Shown in pieces: positions 25,375-34,342 of a DNA stretch of 64,000 nucleotides (positions are counted from its first letter, which is position 1; each line of letters begins with the position of its first letter). Both the position numbers and the translations under genes were made by a program. The notes under the pieces are model-generated. The model did no database searches, was not told where the DNA came from, and saw only the letters and a program-made list of their open reading frames with translations. The stretch is from Deltaproteobacteria bacterium (GTDB taxonomy: Bacteria > Desulfobacterota > Desulfuromonadia > Geobacterales > Pseudopelobacteraceae), in the NCBI GenBank assembly GCA_021780495.1, contig JAJXYO010000062.1, positions 164,626-228,625 of the forward strand. The letters are read 5' to 3'.

Positions 25375-26550
25375 TCAAATCACCTGCAGCACAAAGCACT
25401 TGAGATACTCGGACTCGGGAAACGACAGCAATACCGGGTGATCCGGGGCCTGGGAACAGGTGGCGACCAGCCGCACCTCGCGCTTGGCCAGGCGGGCGGC
25501 AGTGACCAGCATCTCGCGGAAGGCCTCGCGCCCCATGTGAAACGAGCAGGAGCAGGTGATCAGATACCCGCCCGGCTCCAGCAGTTCCAGGGCGCGGCGA
25601 TTGACGGTCAGGTAGCCTTTGGTGGCCTCGGCGATCTGCTTGCGGCTCTTGACGAAGGCGGGCGGGTCCATGACGATCACCCCGAATTTCTTCCCTTCGT
25701 GCTTGAGCGAACGCAACCGTTCAAAGACATCACACTCCTCGAAGCTCACCCGCTCTGCCACCCCGTTCAAGGCGGCATTGCGTGACGCCAGTTCCACGGC
25801 CCGCGCCGAGATATCCAGCCCCAGGGCCGAAGCAGCCCCGAAATGCCCGGCATGCACGGCCCAGCTGCCGGTGTAGCAGAAACAATCCAGCACCGCCCTG
25901 CCCTGGCAGATATCACGCAACAGCAGGTGATTCTGCTTCTGGTCCAGGAACCCGCCGGTTTTCTGCCCCTCCCGCAGGTTGATCAGGAAACGCAGACCAT
26001 TTTCCTCCATCTCCACCTGCTCGGGGATCTCACCGGTCAGGACCGCGATCCCTTGTTCCAGACCTTCCAGGGCACGTACCGCCACGTCGTTACGGGCAAT
26101 GATCCCCTGTGGAGCAAAGACCCGCTGCAGAGCCTCCACAAGCAGATCTCGCCTCCGTTCCATGCCAGCGGACAGGATCTGGATGGAGAGATAGTCACCG
26201 TATTTATCAACCACCAGCCCCGGGAGAAAGTCACTTTCGCCATACACGGCACGAAAGGTCTGCAAGGTCGGGTAGATGCCCCGCCGTTGCGCCAGGGCAG
26301 CGGAAATTTGCCGTTCGTAGAACGGAACGCCGTCCACATCCTCCAGCCGATGGGAGAGCAGCCGGAACGCGATCAGTGAATGGGGGGTGTAATAACCGCA
26401 GCCCAGAAAACCTCCGGCAGCATCGAAGAGTTGCGCAGCAACGCCGGCATCGCGCGCCCCGTCGATCCGCTCGATCTCATTGCTGAACACCCAGGGATGA
26501 CCGGTTCTGATGCGACGGTCTTCGTGCTTTTTCAAACGGATGGTGGTCAT
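25375..26550 (-). CDS. rlmI: 23S rRNA m5C methyltransferase, RlmI-like
   Basis: A 391-residue SAM-dependent rRNA methyltransferase of the RlmI (C1962) type. An N-terminal PUA domain (RIRTGHPWVFSNEIERI) is followed by EENGLRFLINLREGQKTGGF and the SAM-binding DCFCYTGSWAVHAG. The motif VMDPPAFVKSR and the catalytic-Cys segment GGYLITCSCSFHM complete the Rossmann fold. Its ATG overlaps the ykgJ-like stop by 4 bases. Its last 520 bases are duplicated at 21335-21855. Confidence 0.92.
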   Translation of the reverse strand: MTTIRLKKHEDRRIRTGHPWVFSNEIERIDGARDAGVAAQLFDAAGGFLGCGYYTPHSLIAFRLLSHRLEDVDGVPFYERQISAALAQRRGIYPTLQTFRAVYGESDFLPGLVVDKYGDYLSIQILSAGMERRRDLLVEALQRVFAPQGIIARNDVAVRALEGLEQGIAVLTGEIPEQVEMEENGLRFLINLREGQKTGGFLDQKQNHLLLRDICQGRAVLDCFCYTGSWAVHAGHFGAASALGLDISARAVELASRNAALNGVAERVSFEECDVFERLRSLKHEGKKFGVIVMDPPAFVKSRKQIAEATKGYLTVNRRALELLEPGGYLITCSCSFHMGREAFREMLVTAARLAKREVRLVATCSQAPDHPVLLSFPESEYLKCFVLQVI

Positions 26551-27074
26551 GGTTTCACTTTCAAGGCTTCGGCAATTGTCAGCCGTTCGGGCAGGCCGTT
26601 GGCATCGGCGTGGGAGAGAAAAAGGGCATTGACGGCCACAAGGAGCGTATTGAGGCGATCGAGATCAATGATGGCGGAACCGGAAACCGGCTGTTCGGAT
26701 TCTGTCAGGTTAAGCGGGCAGCAGTCGGCCTTTTGTTCGCTGCCATCGGCATAGAGAATCGGGAGGCCGTGGGTGCGACAGATGATCGGGCGGGCGTCAT
26801 ACAGCAGACAACGGTGATCTTCGAGCAAGGGGCAGCGTTCTTCTCCCGCGTGCTCACTGACATGACGCAGGATGGCGGTCCGATCCGCCTGCGGCAGGGC
26901 TTCGAGGGCGGCACGCAGGGCAGCCGCCTCCACCGGAAAGAGGGTGATTGCCGTACAGCAGCTGCTGCACCCCTCACTGCAGGTGATCTGGCTGGAGAGC
27001 ACGTCCTGAATCCCACGGCAGAGGGCATCCACACGGGCGACCATTTGGTAATAATTATCGAGCAGATTTCCCAT
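26547..27074 (-). CDS. YkgJ-family cysteine-cluster protein
   Basis: A 175-residue protein with the YkgJ-type zinc/iron cluster ligands: CSEGCSSCC near residue 32, RCPLLEDHRCLLYDARPIIC and THGLP near 80-100, and a final CCPLNL. Function is unknown; family members are thought to bind Zn or an Fe-S cluster. I choose ATG 27074; an upstream TTG would add six residues. It is translationally coupled to rlmI. Confidence 0.85.
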   Translation of the reverse strand: MGNLLDNYYQMVARVDALCRGIQDVLSSQITCSEGCSSCCTAITLFPVEAAALRAALEALPQADRTAILRHVSEHAGEERCPLLEDHRCLLYDARPIICRTHGLPILYADGSEQKADCCPLNLTESEQPVSGSAIIDLDRLNTLLVAVNALFLSHADANGLPERLTIAEALKVKP

Positions 27075-27231
27075 GATCAACAGGTACCACAAAAGCGAGG
27101 GAAATCAAAGTGCCGTGGTGTTTTGTGAATAGCAACGACATGAGAAGAGACTGTTACGGTTGCATGCTTGCATGAAATGTTGTAGATAAAAGGGATTGCA
27201 ATGTCACTGTCTTCTGCATGATTGGATCCGG

Positions 27232-27951
27232 ATGAAATTCCAGCCCATAAAACCGAAAAAAGTTTCGTCACAGATCGCCGACCAGATACGCTCATCCATC
27301 CTGGCCGGAGAGTTTGCTCCGGGGGATAAACTCCCGCCGGAACGGGAACTGGCCGAGATGTTCGGGGTCTCACGTCCATCGGTGCGGGAAGCCCTCAACA
27401 TACTGGCTGCAGCCGGGCTGTTGATGTCCTATCAGGGTGGCGGCACGGTCGTTATGTCACTGGTGGAAACAGCTGCCGTGAATCCTCTGACGGAGCTGAT
27501 TCGTCTTGAACAGGAGCGTGCCCTGGATGTGATTGAGGTCCGCAAGGGGATGGAGTCCTGGACCGCTTATTACGCCGCCGAACGGGCCCTGCCTGAAGAC
27601 CTGCGGCGCCTGGAGGAGATCGTTGACGGTATGCGGCGCAATCTGGATGGCCTGAAACAATCCGAGGACCTGGATGCAAACTTTCATATCGTCATCGCCC
27701 GCGCAACCCACAATTTCGTCTGGCTGCATCTCATGCAGAGCCTGTTCGATGCCATGAAGGAGTTCCAGCTGAGCGTCTGGCGGGCGGTTTACCTTACCCG
27801 CGAAGATCACCACCTGCTCTTTCACCATCACAGCCGCATCTTCGATTGCATCAAGGAAAAGGATGCTGCCGGGGCACGCGAGGCCATGATCGAGCACCTC
27901 ACCTTCGCCGAACAGCGCAGCACCGCCTATGTCACCCGGCTGCAATCCTAA
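27232..27951 (+). CDS. FadR/GntR-family transcriptional regulator (FCD type)
   Basis: A 239-residue repressor-like regulator. The N-terminal winged helix has LAGEFAPGDKLPPERELAEM then FGVSRPSVREALNIL, the classic GntR helix-turn-helix. The C-terminal FCD domain carries metal/ligand residues in DANFHIVIARATHN and HHHSRIFD. Such LldR/PdhR-like regulators sense small carboxylates such as lactate or pyruvate. No target operon is adjacent, so the ligand is unknown. Confidence 0.9.
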   Translation: MKFQPIKPKKVSSQIADQIRSSILAGEFAPGDKLPPERELAEMFGVSRPSVREALNILAAAGLLMSYQGGGTVVMSLVETAAVNPLTELIRLEQERALDVIEVRKGMESWTAYYAAERALPEDLRRLEEIVDGMRRNLDGLKQSEDLDANFHIVIARATHNFVWLHLMQSLFDAMKEFQLSVWRAVYLTREDHHLLFHHHSRIFDCIKEKDAAGAREAMIEHLTFAEQRSTAYVTRLQS

Positions 27952-28139
27952 GCCACGGATCCGCATACCAGCTACTCGCCAACCGGAGTAACGCATCGCC
28001 AAAATTTTCCCCCTGAGCCTCCTTTATTCATTTCACAAAACATGTGATTGTCGTTATAATCATTCTCGATACTATGAAAATGGTGCCACAAAAGCAGTCC
28101 TGCCCGGGAATACACAGAGACCTGTCGAAGGGAGTCCCT

Positions 28140-28970
28140 ATGAGCGTTCACATTCGTATCCGCTACGCGTTATGTACACAACCCATAGAATTACCGGTCT
28201 TCAATCCCGTCGCGCTGGACCTGTTGCAGATGCTGGCCGAGCCATATACGGACATTTTTGATGTCGTGAGGACTATCAACGAAGATCAGGCCCTGGCGGC
28301 TCAAGTGCTCAGAATGGCAAATTCCCCGTCCTACATGGGACGCAACAAGTGTGAGACCATCAAGAGCGCGGCGATACGGCTGGGGGCACGTCAGATCACC
28401 AACCTGGCGATGGCGGCATCTCACGCCTCGCTGCATGCATCCGAAAACCCTGTCGTCAACGACATCATGCAGGATCTTTGGCTGCATTCACATGCCTGCG
28501 CCCTCGGCTGCAAATCAGTTGCGCTGAATACCGGCCAGCAGAATCTTGCCGATCAAGCCTACCTGGCAGGTTTGCTCCACGATATCGGTAAACTGTATCT
28601 GCTCAAGGCCTTGGAGCGGATCATCCACAACAGGGAACTAGAGATCGTTCTTGAAAAGGAATTATTGCGGAACATTTTCGCGGAGATGCATGTAGAATTC
28701 GGCTGCCGGCTTATGGATCACTGGAATCTTCCCGGCATCTACCGTGCGATCGTTGCTCATCACCATGACAAGACTTTTAACCCTGACGATATCTTGCTCG
28801 CCATAGTACGCATGGTCAATTTCAACAGCCGGAACTTCCATCTGAACTCGTATCCTACGCAGAATGAAGCTCAAGAAACAGTGCCAGATGCCAGTCCACT
28901 CTACGTAGACGAAGCGGCCTGGACAAAAATGGAGTCGGTTATGACCGGTTCCCTGTCCATAGTTCACTGA
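28140..28970 (+). CDS. HDOD-domain signalling protein
   Basis: A 276-residue protein with one HDOD domain. VLRMANSPSYMGRNKCETIK and AAIRLGARQITNLAMAAS match the domain's N-terminal half, and AGLLHDIGKLYLLKA and VAHHHDK keep HD-like residues. HDOD domains are non-catalytic or weakly catalytic relatives of HD-GYP. ATG 28140 follows GAAGGGAG. A related HDOD gene lies at 31878-32753. Confidence 0.85.
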   Translation: MSVHIRIRYALCTQPIELPVFNPVALDLLQMLAEPYTDIFDVVRTINEDQALAAQVLRMANSPSYMGRNKCETIKSAAIRLGARQITNLAMAASHASLHASENPVVNDIMQDLWLHSHACALGCKSVALNTGQQNLADQAYLAGLLHDIGKLYLLKALERIIHNRELEIVLEKELLRNIFAEMHVEFGCRLMDHWNLPGIYRAIVAHHHDKTFNPDDILLAIVRMVNFNSRNFHLNSYPTQNEAQETVPDASPLYVDEAAWTKMESVMTGSLSIVH

Positions 28971-29258
28971 ATAACCCCTGGCCGACCTTCACCGGTCCCA
29001 CTGCCTCCCGGGGTGGTGACTGGCGACATGCCAATAGCCGCCAATCAATCGAATCTTCACTCCTCAGCCACGGCAAGACCTTCATCGATCATCCTGCCAT
29101 GCGGGTGTTCCCGCGTTGTATCCGCTTCTTTCAGCGCCCGTATATCGGTCTATACCTGCGGGGTGTTCCCGATGCCGAAACCTATGTACCTGCGCTGAGG
29201 TTAGTTACAGCGATGGACGGATGCCATCGGTCCGATCGTGCCTGTTGCGCCAACGGCA
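28971..29258. other. Gap without a clear gene
   Basis: About 290 bases between the HDOD gene and the convergent receiver gene. On the minus strand near 29065-29155 a short coherent stretch (TDIRALKEADTTREHPHGRM) is bounded by stops, which may be a decayed gene. No terminator hairpin or known repeat is obvious. Confidence 0.3.
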
Positions 29259-29669
29259 TCATTTCTGCTGACTGTTTATTCCCAGCTGGCTGAGGACGTT
29301 GAGCAGTTTTTCTGGCTGCACGGGTTTGACCAGATGCGCGGCCGACCGGGCCGAGATATAGGACTGAATCACATCCTGGGGGGTGTGCAATGATGAAAGC
29401 ACCAGGATGGTAACCCCTTCGTTTGCCGTGACCCCCCACCCCTTTTCGATCAGACGAATCTCTTTGGCCGCAGTATGGCCGTCCATCTCCGGCATCACAA
29501 TATCAAGGATGATAAGATCGTAGGGGATACCCCCCTCGAACGCGTCGCGGAATTTTTCCACGGCCTCCAGACCGTTTTCCGCCATGTCGCATTCAGCAAC
29601 CTCTTCCAGATAATGGGCTATCAACTCGCGCCCCAGTTCATCATCATCAACCACCAGACATCTGGCCAT
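29259..29669 (-). CDS. Single-domain response regulator (CheY-like)
   Basis: A 136-residue receiver without output domain: acidic pair in VVDDDELGRE, phospho-acceptor Asp in LIILDIVMPEMDG near residue 53, Ser in LVLSSLHTP, and Lys in HLVKPVQ. ATG 29669 follows AAGGAGG. It lies just downstream of a hybrid histidine kinase with 20 bases between them and is likely its partner. Confidence 0.9.
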   Translation of the reverse strand: MARCLVVDDDELGRELIAHYLEEVAECDMAENGLEAVEKFRDAFEGGIPYDLIILDIVMPEMDGHTAAKEIRLIEKGWGVTANEGVTILVLSSLHTPQDVIQSYISARSAAHLVKPVQPEKLLNVLSQLGINSQQK

Positions 29670-29689
29670 ATGACCCTCCTTACGCGTAA

Positions 29690-31885
29690 TCATGTCTCTG
29701 CAAAAAGCCCCAAGGCCCTGACCGCCTCGGTAAACCCTCTGAATTCAAGCTGCAACAGGGCAACCCGCTGTGGCGCCTCCGTCAGATCACCCTCTTTAGC
29801 CGCTTTTTCTATCAACGCAGCCGTTTTTTGTATCCGCAGCGCGGCGATATTTCCGGCCGAGCCTTTGATGGCGTGAGCGTTCCTTCGCACACCATCCGCA
29901 TCCTGCCCGGCCAGCGCTGCAACCAATCCCTCCATCTGTGGCAAAAAAAACTTACAAAAGAGCCCTATAAAGCGGGGCATCACCTCCACCCGTCCTCCGA
30001 GACGCTCCAAAAGGTCGCTTCGATCAAACACGGCTAACGTTTCGACCGGTTCGTCAGGAGAACGGTTCGAAACCGGTTCCGCCGGAGACTCTCCAGCCGT
30101 TGCTGTCACAGTTGAGAGCGCGCTGTCACAACATTTATCCAACAGTTGCAACAGCTCGGACGGCTTGATCGGTTTGGCAAGATAGTCATCCAGCCCGGCA
30201 TCGAGACAGATCTGGCGATCCTCACTACCTGCAAAAGCTGTCATGGCAATAATCGGTACGGGTCCGGAGCCCATGCTGCGCTCGTATTCCCGGATTGCCC
30301 GGGTAGCCTGCAGCCCATCCATTTCCGGCATCTGAATATCCATCAAGACAGCATCGAACCGCCTGGATTCATAAGCCTCCAGCGCCTTCTGCCCATTCTC
30401 TGCACATACGATCTGGTGACCATGCGGCTCCAGAACGGCCTGCACCAGGGCACGGTTTATTTCCACATCATCGGCCAGCAGTATGTTCAGCGGGGCGTGT
30501 CTGCCGCAGCTGGATGCCAACGCTGCCTCGTTTTCCGTCGTCATCAGCTCTTCGCTCCCCAGCAGGCATCGGACCGTAAAATGAAAACAGCTACCCTGCC
30601 CCAACCGGCTTTCGACCCAGATCTTTCCATCCATCAACTCTACCAGCTTTTTGCTGATGGCCAGACCAAGTCCGGTCCCTCCGAATCTTCTTGTGGTTGA
30701 ACTGTCGGCCTGCTCAAACTTGTTAAAAATCCGCTCGCAGGCATCGCTCGAGATGCCGATTCCGGTATCGGTAACACGAACGTGCACAATGACGTCATCA
30801 TTATCAATCGCAACCAGGCCAACGTCGATGGAAACCTGCCCCTGCTGGCAAAACTTGATTGCATTTCCCACCAGATTCATCAGTATCTGGCGTAGCCGCC
30901 CCGAATCCCCCACCAGGCAGGCCGGCACAGCAGAATCAATCAGGGAGCTTATGGTGAGTCCTTTTTCCTCAGCCCTTACCGACAGGCTGCTAAGGCAGCG
31001 CGCAACGATATCCCGCAGCCTGAAAGGGTTTTTATCCAGCGTAAATTTGCCGGCTTCGATCTTGGAAAAGTCCAGGATGTCGTTGATAATCAGCAGCAGA
31101 CTGTCGGCAGAATCCTTGATGGCGCGCAGGTAGAGCTGTTCCTTCTGCGGGGTAAGCCCGCCCTGCAGCATCAATTCCGTCATCCCCATCACCCCGTTCA
31201 TGGGTGTACGGATTTCGTGACTCAGATTGGCCAGAAAATCGCTTTTAGCCTGGTTGGCCGACTCTGCCTGTTTACGAGCCTCCTCCAGATCATGGGTTCT
31301 CAGTTCGACCCTTTCTTCGAGATGTTGGGTATGGTCATGCAGCATACCGTATAGACAGGTACTCTCCAGAGCATATGCACAGGTGTACAGCACTATCGAA
31401 ATGGCATTCAGCGAGGCGGCATCTATCCCGGATGAACTGTCCGGCAGAGTAGCGGCAAACATGCCCCGGACACTCGATCTGGTGGCTACCACCTGCAACA
31501 TCTGGGTCTCTCCCCGATCATTCGAGACAAGAACGGCCTGGTTACGATTGAGCGCCCATGCAAACGTGCCGTCCATCATGAGAGTTTCAACCTGAGCCTG
31601 CAGGGTCGCACGCACCTCGACCGGATCGGCAACCACCAGATCAAAGCTGCCGTCAGACTGACTGTCAAGAAAGCCTATGGACTGGAATGAAAAGATGCGC
31701 CGCAACTGGCTGGCCGTGGCCTTGAAAATCCCCTCTCCGTCCTTGGCGCGGCTGAGATCGTCCTGAAATTCACTGCTGGAGGCCAGCATCTCCAGGATCG
31801 ACATAACGCGCTGGTTTGACTCTTCAAGATAGCTGACCCGCTCCTGGAGATACCCCTCTGATCTGGCAACATTCCGGTCAGCCAT
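29690..31885 (-). CDS. Hybrid sensor histidine kinase (GAF-like, HisKA, HATPase, REC, Hpt)
   Basis: A 731-residue soluble hybrid kinase. A GAF-like sensor region lies at about 40-180 and a coiled coil at about 185-220. The H-box [12 protein letters not shown] has the His near residue 223. The ATPase has [15 protein letters not shown] and [14 protein letters not shown] receiver ([11 protein letters not shown]) and a C-terminal Hpt domain (HAIKGSAGN) complete a phosphorelay. No membrane helices are visible, so it senses a cytosolic or partner-borne signal. The ATG at 31885 overlaps the upstream HDOD stop by 8 bases. Confidence 0.93.
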   Translation of the reverse strand: MADRNVARSEGYLQERVSYLEESNQRVMSILEMLASSSEFQDDLSRAKDGEGIFKATASQLRRIFSFQSIGFLDSQSDGSFDLVVADPVEVRATLQAQVETLMMDGTFAWALNRNQAVLVSNDRGETQMLQVVATRSSVRGMFAATLPDSSSGIDAASLNAISIVLYTCAYALESTCLYGMLHDHTQHLEERVELRTHDLEEARKQAESANQAKSDFLANLSHEIRTPMNGVMGMTELMLQGGLTPQKEQLYLRAIKDSADSLLLIINDILDFSKIEAGKFTLDKNPFRLRDIVARCLSSLSVRAEEKGLTISSLIDSAVPACLVGDSGRLRQILMNLVGNAIKFCQQGQVSIDVGLVAIDNDDVIVHVRVTDTGIGISSDACERIFNKFEQADSSTTRRFGGTGLGLAISKKLVELMDGKIWVESRLGQGSCFHFTVRCLLGSEELMTTENEAALASSCGRHAPLNILLADDVEINRALVQAVLEPHGHQIVCAENGQKALEAYESRRFDAVLMDIQMPEMDGLQATRAIREYERSMGSGPVPIIAMTAFAGSEDRQICLDAGLDDYLAKPIKPSELLQLLDKCCDSALSTVTATAGESPAEPVSNRSPDEPVETLAVFDRSDLLERLGGRVEVMPRFIGLFCKFFLPQMEGLVAALAGQDADGVRRNAHAIKGSAGNIAALRIQKTAALIEKAAKEGDLTEAPQRVALLQLEFRGFTEAVRALGLFAET

Positions 31886-32753
31886 CAGAGCCTCCCGACA
31901 GAATGGCAAATGTCTCCGCTATCTGGTGTTCCGACTGTTTAAGAACAGCTCCCAGCATATGGGCCGACAGGCCCAGGCGTTCCCAAGCCGGTTCATCGAG
32001 CGGCGGAACCCCGCATTCGGCTCCTTGCCCAAACTCCATGGCCTGACAGATGATGTCCGCCAGGTGGATCAAAGCTGTTTCTAGGCGGAACTGCTCGGCA
32101 ACTCCAGGGTTGTGGTGACAGGCTACCGGTTCGCCGATGCTGGCCGGGATTTTCCATTTTTTCAGCAGTGCACCGCCCAGCTCGGCATGGTCAAACCCGA
32201 GTCGCTCCCGCTCCAGCTCCCGGTACATCGCACCTGAATCCCGTTGTATCTCCAGGAGCTCACGACTTACTTCTGGTCTTGCTGCAATCAGCACCACCTG
32301 CCCCACATCGTGAAGCATGCCAGCCACAAAAAGCCGTTCCACATTGGATTCGCGCCGATAAACCGCCAGGCAGCGGGCTATGATGCCGCAGGCGATGCTG
32401 TGCCGCCAGAACGATGTCATGTTCAGCAGGGCTTCCGGAATCCCGTTAAACACCCCCATCACCGAAGCCGCCAGCGCCAGATCACGCAACTGCTGGGTGC
32501 CAATGATCGTGACCGCCTGTGTAATGGAATCAACTTTTGCATAACAGCCGAACATGGGGCTATTTGCCAGCCGCAACAGACGTGCGGTGAGCCCCTGATC
32601 CTCGGTAATAATTTTAGCGATGTCCGTTATGGAACTGCGAGGGTGGTTGATCGCATCATTCAGTTGTTCGTAGAACAAAGGGAGAGAATAGACCGTACTG
32701 GTCTCATCCACCAGACGTTCGATGGTGATGGCTGAAAAATCAGACCGTGGCAT
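31878..32753 (-). CDS. HDOD-domain signalling protein (second)
   Basis: A 291-residue HDOD protein, with [35 protein letters not shown] and ACHHNPG matching the domain. It overlaps the small gene upstream by 14 bases and the hybrid kinase downstream, so the four genes from about 33075 down to 29259 form one signalling operon. It probably acts as a protein-interaction module for the kinase; catalysis is doubtful. Confidence 0.88.
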   Translation of the reverse strand: MPRSDFSAITIERLVDETSTVYSLPLFYEQLNDAINHPRSSITDIAKIITEDQGLTARLLRLANSPMFGCYAKVDSITQAVTIIGTQQLRDLALAASVMGVFNGIPEALLNMTSFWRHSIACGIIARCLAVYRRESNVERLFVAGMLHDVGQVVLIAARPEVSRELLEIQRDSGAMYRELERERLGFDHAELGGALLKKWKIPASIGEPVACHHNPGVAEQFRLETALIHLADIICQAMEFGQGAECGVPPLDEPAWERLGLSAHMLGAVLKQSEHQIAETFAILSGGSDG

Positions 32754-33075
32754 GCTGAACCTTCCGTAGCGCCGAAAGCCGCATCAACTCAATAATGGCA
32801 GGATGGGCCCGATTCGTATGCCGGAAAAGGGGGGCCAGGGCCTGTTCGGCAGCTGCCAGTTCCAGCGGGTCGACATCCACCGGTATCTGATCAGCGGGGT
32901 CATTGCTCCCCTGACCGGCGATATCGGCCTCCAGCACCCCCCAGGTACGAAAGATGACCAGATGTTTCTGAGTCAGTTCGGCACCGGCCCCCAGGAGCAT
33001 GCGGCCCGAACGGTCCTGGACATCGCCCGCCAGAACCATTCCGATTTCAATGTTTTCGATGGCAACCTTTCCCAC
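32740..33075 (-). CDS. Small DUF3391/HD-GYP-leader-like protein
   Basis: A 111-residue protein. IENIEIGMVLAGDVQDRSGR and LLGAGAELTQKHLVIFRTWG resemble the N-terminal segment that precedes many HD-GYP domains, but no HD domain is fused here. The start is uncertain: GTG 33075 behind AGGGGGG, or TTG 33090. It overlaps the HDOD gene, hinting that the two proteins act as a split pair. Confidence 0.65.
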   Translation of the reverse strand: MGKVAIENIEIGMVLAGDVQDRSGRMLLGAGAELTQKHLVIFRTWGVLEADIAGQGSNDPADQIPVDVDPLELAAAEQALAPLFRHTNRAHPAIIELMRLSALRKVQHATV

Positions 33076-33139
33076 ATACCCCCCTTGCAAACCTGATAAA
33101 GCCGAACCGCGCGGCAGTGTCCTTTCGGCGCGCCATCAA

Positions 33140-33856
33140 TCAGCCATCTTCCTGCATAAGGTTCTGGCCACACATCCCACTCAGTTCGATTTTCTGCGAC
33201 TCCGTAAGACCCAAGAATCTGACCCCCATGCCAGGCAACAAACGATGTCCCCCCCAGGCACGATTCCAGCAGACCTCGACTGGAATGGGAGCTGAATCTT
33301 TCAACCCGGGAATGACAATCCAGCCGCGCTCACCGACGTCCCATGGCTCGAAGCTGATCAAAAAACAGCCCTCCCGCGACAGGCTTGCCGTAACAGACCG
33401 CGTGCCGGGAGTATCCTCTACGGGAAGAGTGCTCTTCAATAGTGCCGGCAGATTCAACTTGGATCGTTCGCTGGTTCGTATCCTGCGTTGAACAAAGGGT
33501 ATACAATAATCACGTATAAACACAGCCGGTGAGATCGTGCCGGGATACTCCGTCCCAAAAGAAAGGGTGCGAATCTCTGCGGTGGGCTCATGACATTTGA
33601 GTCGCAACGCCGGGAAGATAGCGACCAAATCTGTCAGCAGGCGTTTTTCTTCGTCGGAACTGCGCAGATAGGTAGGCATATCAACCATGATCCCATTCAA
33701 CGGACAGTATACAGCACTGCGGAAAAACTCCATCAGACCCTGAACGCAAACCAGCGCCACACCGGAAAGATCCATCTGCGCCTGATATACGTGACGACTT
33801 ATCCCTTCCCGACAGATCAACAGGATTGTTGTTGAGGCGTCCCGGTTATAGCTCAT
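33140..33856 (-). CDS. PilZ-domain protein
   Basis: A 238-residue protein. The C-terminal 110 residues look like a PilZ domain (SVTASLSREGCFLISFEPWD, then GMGVRFLGLTESQKIEL), the c-di-GMP-binding fold. The usual RxxxR and D/NxSxxG residues are only partly kept (SLSREG), so ligand binding is uncertain. The N-terminal half is unrecognised. ATG 33856 follows GGAG. Confidence 0.7.
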   Translation of the reverse strand: MSYNRDASTTILLICREGISRHVYQAQMDLSGVALVCVQGLMEFFRSAVYCPLNGIMVDMPTYLRSSDEEKRLLTDLVAIFPALRLKCHEPTAEIRTLSFGTEYPGTISPAVFIRDYCIPFVQRRIRTSERSKLNLPALLKSTLPVEDTPGTRSVTASLSREGCFLISFEPWDVGERGWIVIPGLKDSAPIPVEVCWNRAWGGHRLLPGMGVRFLGLTESQKIELSGMCGQNLMQEDG

Positions 33857-34060
33857 AGCCAATCTCCACTGTCTTCAATATCTGCTACCTATACCATAGG
33901 GAATATCATTTTAAAAAGCCTGTTGTTAATGAAATTCTGATGCCTCCCCCGGCTGAACGGTGGATATGAAATTGATATAATGCTGCAGAGGGAAACTGCC
34001 GGTAACCTCCGATTCATCCTGGCAGGCCCAACAGCACACCCGCATTACGATCAAAATAAA

Positions 34061-34091
34061 AGGCACCTACAATAAAGGATTGTAAGTGCCT
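34061..34091. terminator. Terminator-like hairpin in a 486-base gap
   Basis: AGGCACCTACAAT and ATTGTAAGTGCCT pair with one mismatch around AAAGG. On the minus strand the stem is followed by TTTTATTTT, so it may end the GGDEF transcript. The rest of 33857-34342 holds no gene I can support. Confidence 0.6.
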
Positions 34092-34342
34092 GTTTAACTG
34101 TTTAAATTATCAATTCCTGCAACCGGCCATATCCCCGGGAACAATCACCCTGAATTACTGAACACGCCTCCGGACACCACTCTCTGAAACTCCCGTCCCA
34201 TCCGTATTTCAGCACTCCTTGAGTGTTCCAGTATTCCCCGCTCAACACCGGTTTTTGCTGAACAGGGTGACACGGTGATTACGACGTAAACCCGGAAACT
34301 TCTTGTTGCATCTGATGCTGGTGTTGCTGCACCTGAAAAAGA

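Noticed and set aside
33140..33856. Full c-di-GMP-binding PilZ receptor
   Set aside because: The fold seems present but the RxxxR and D/NxSxxG ligand residues are incomplete, so binding is not claimed.
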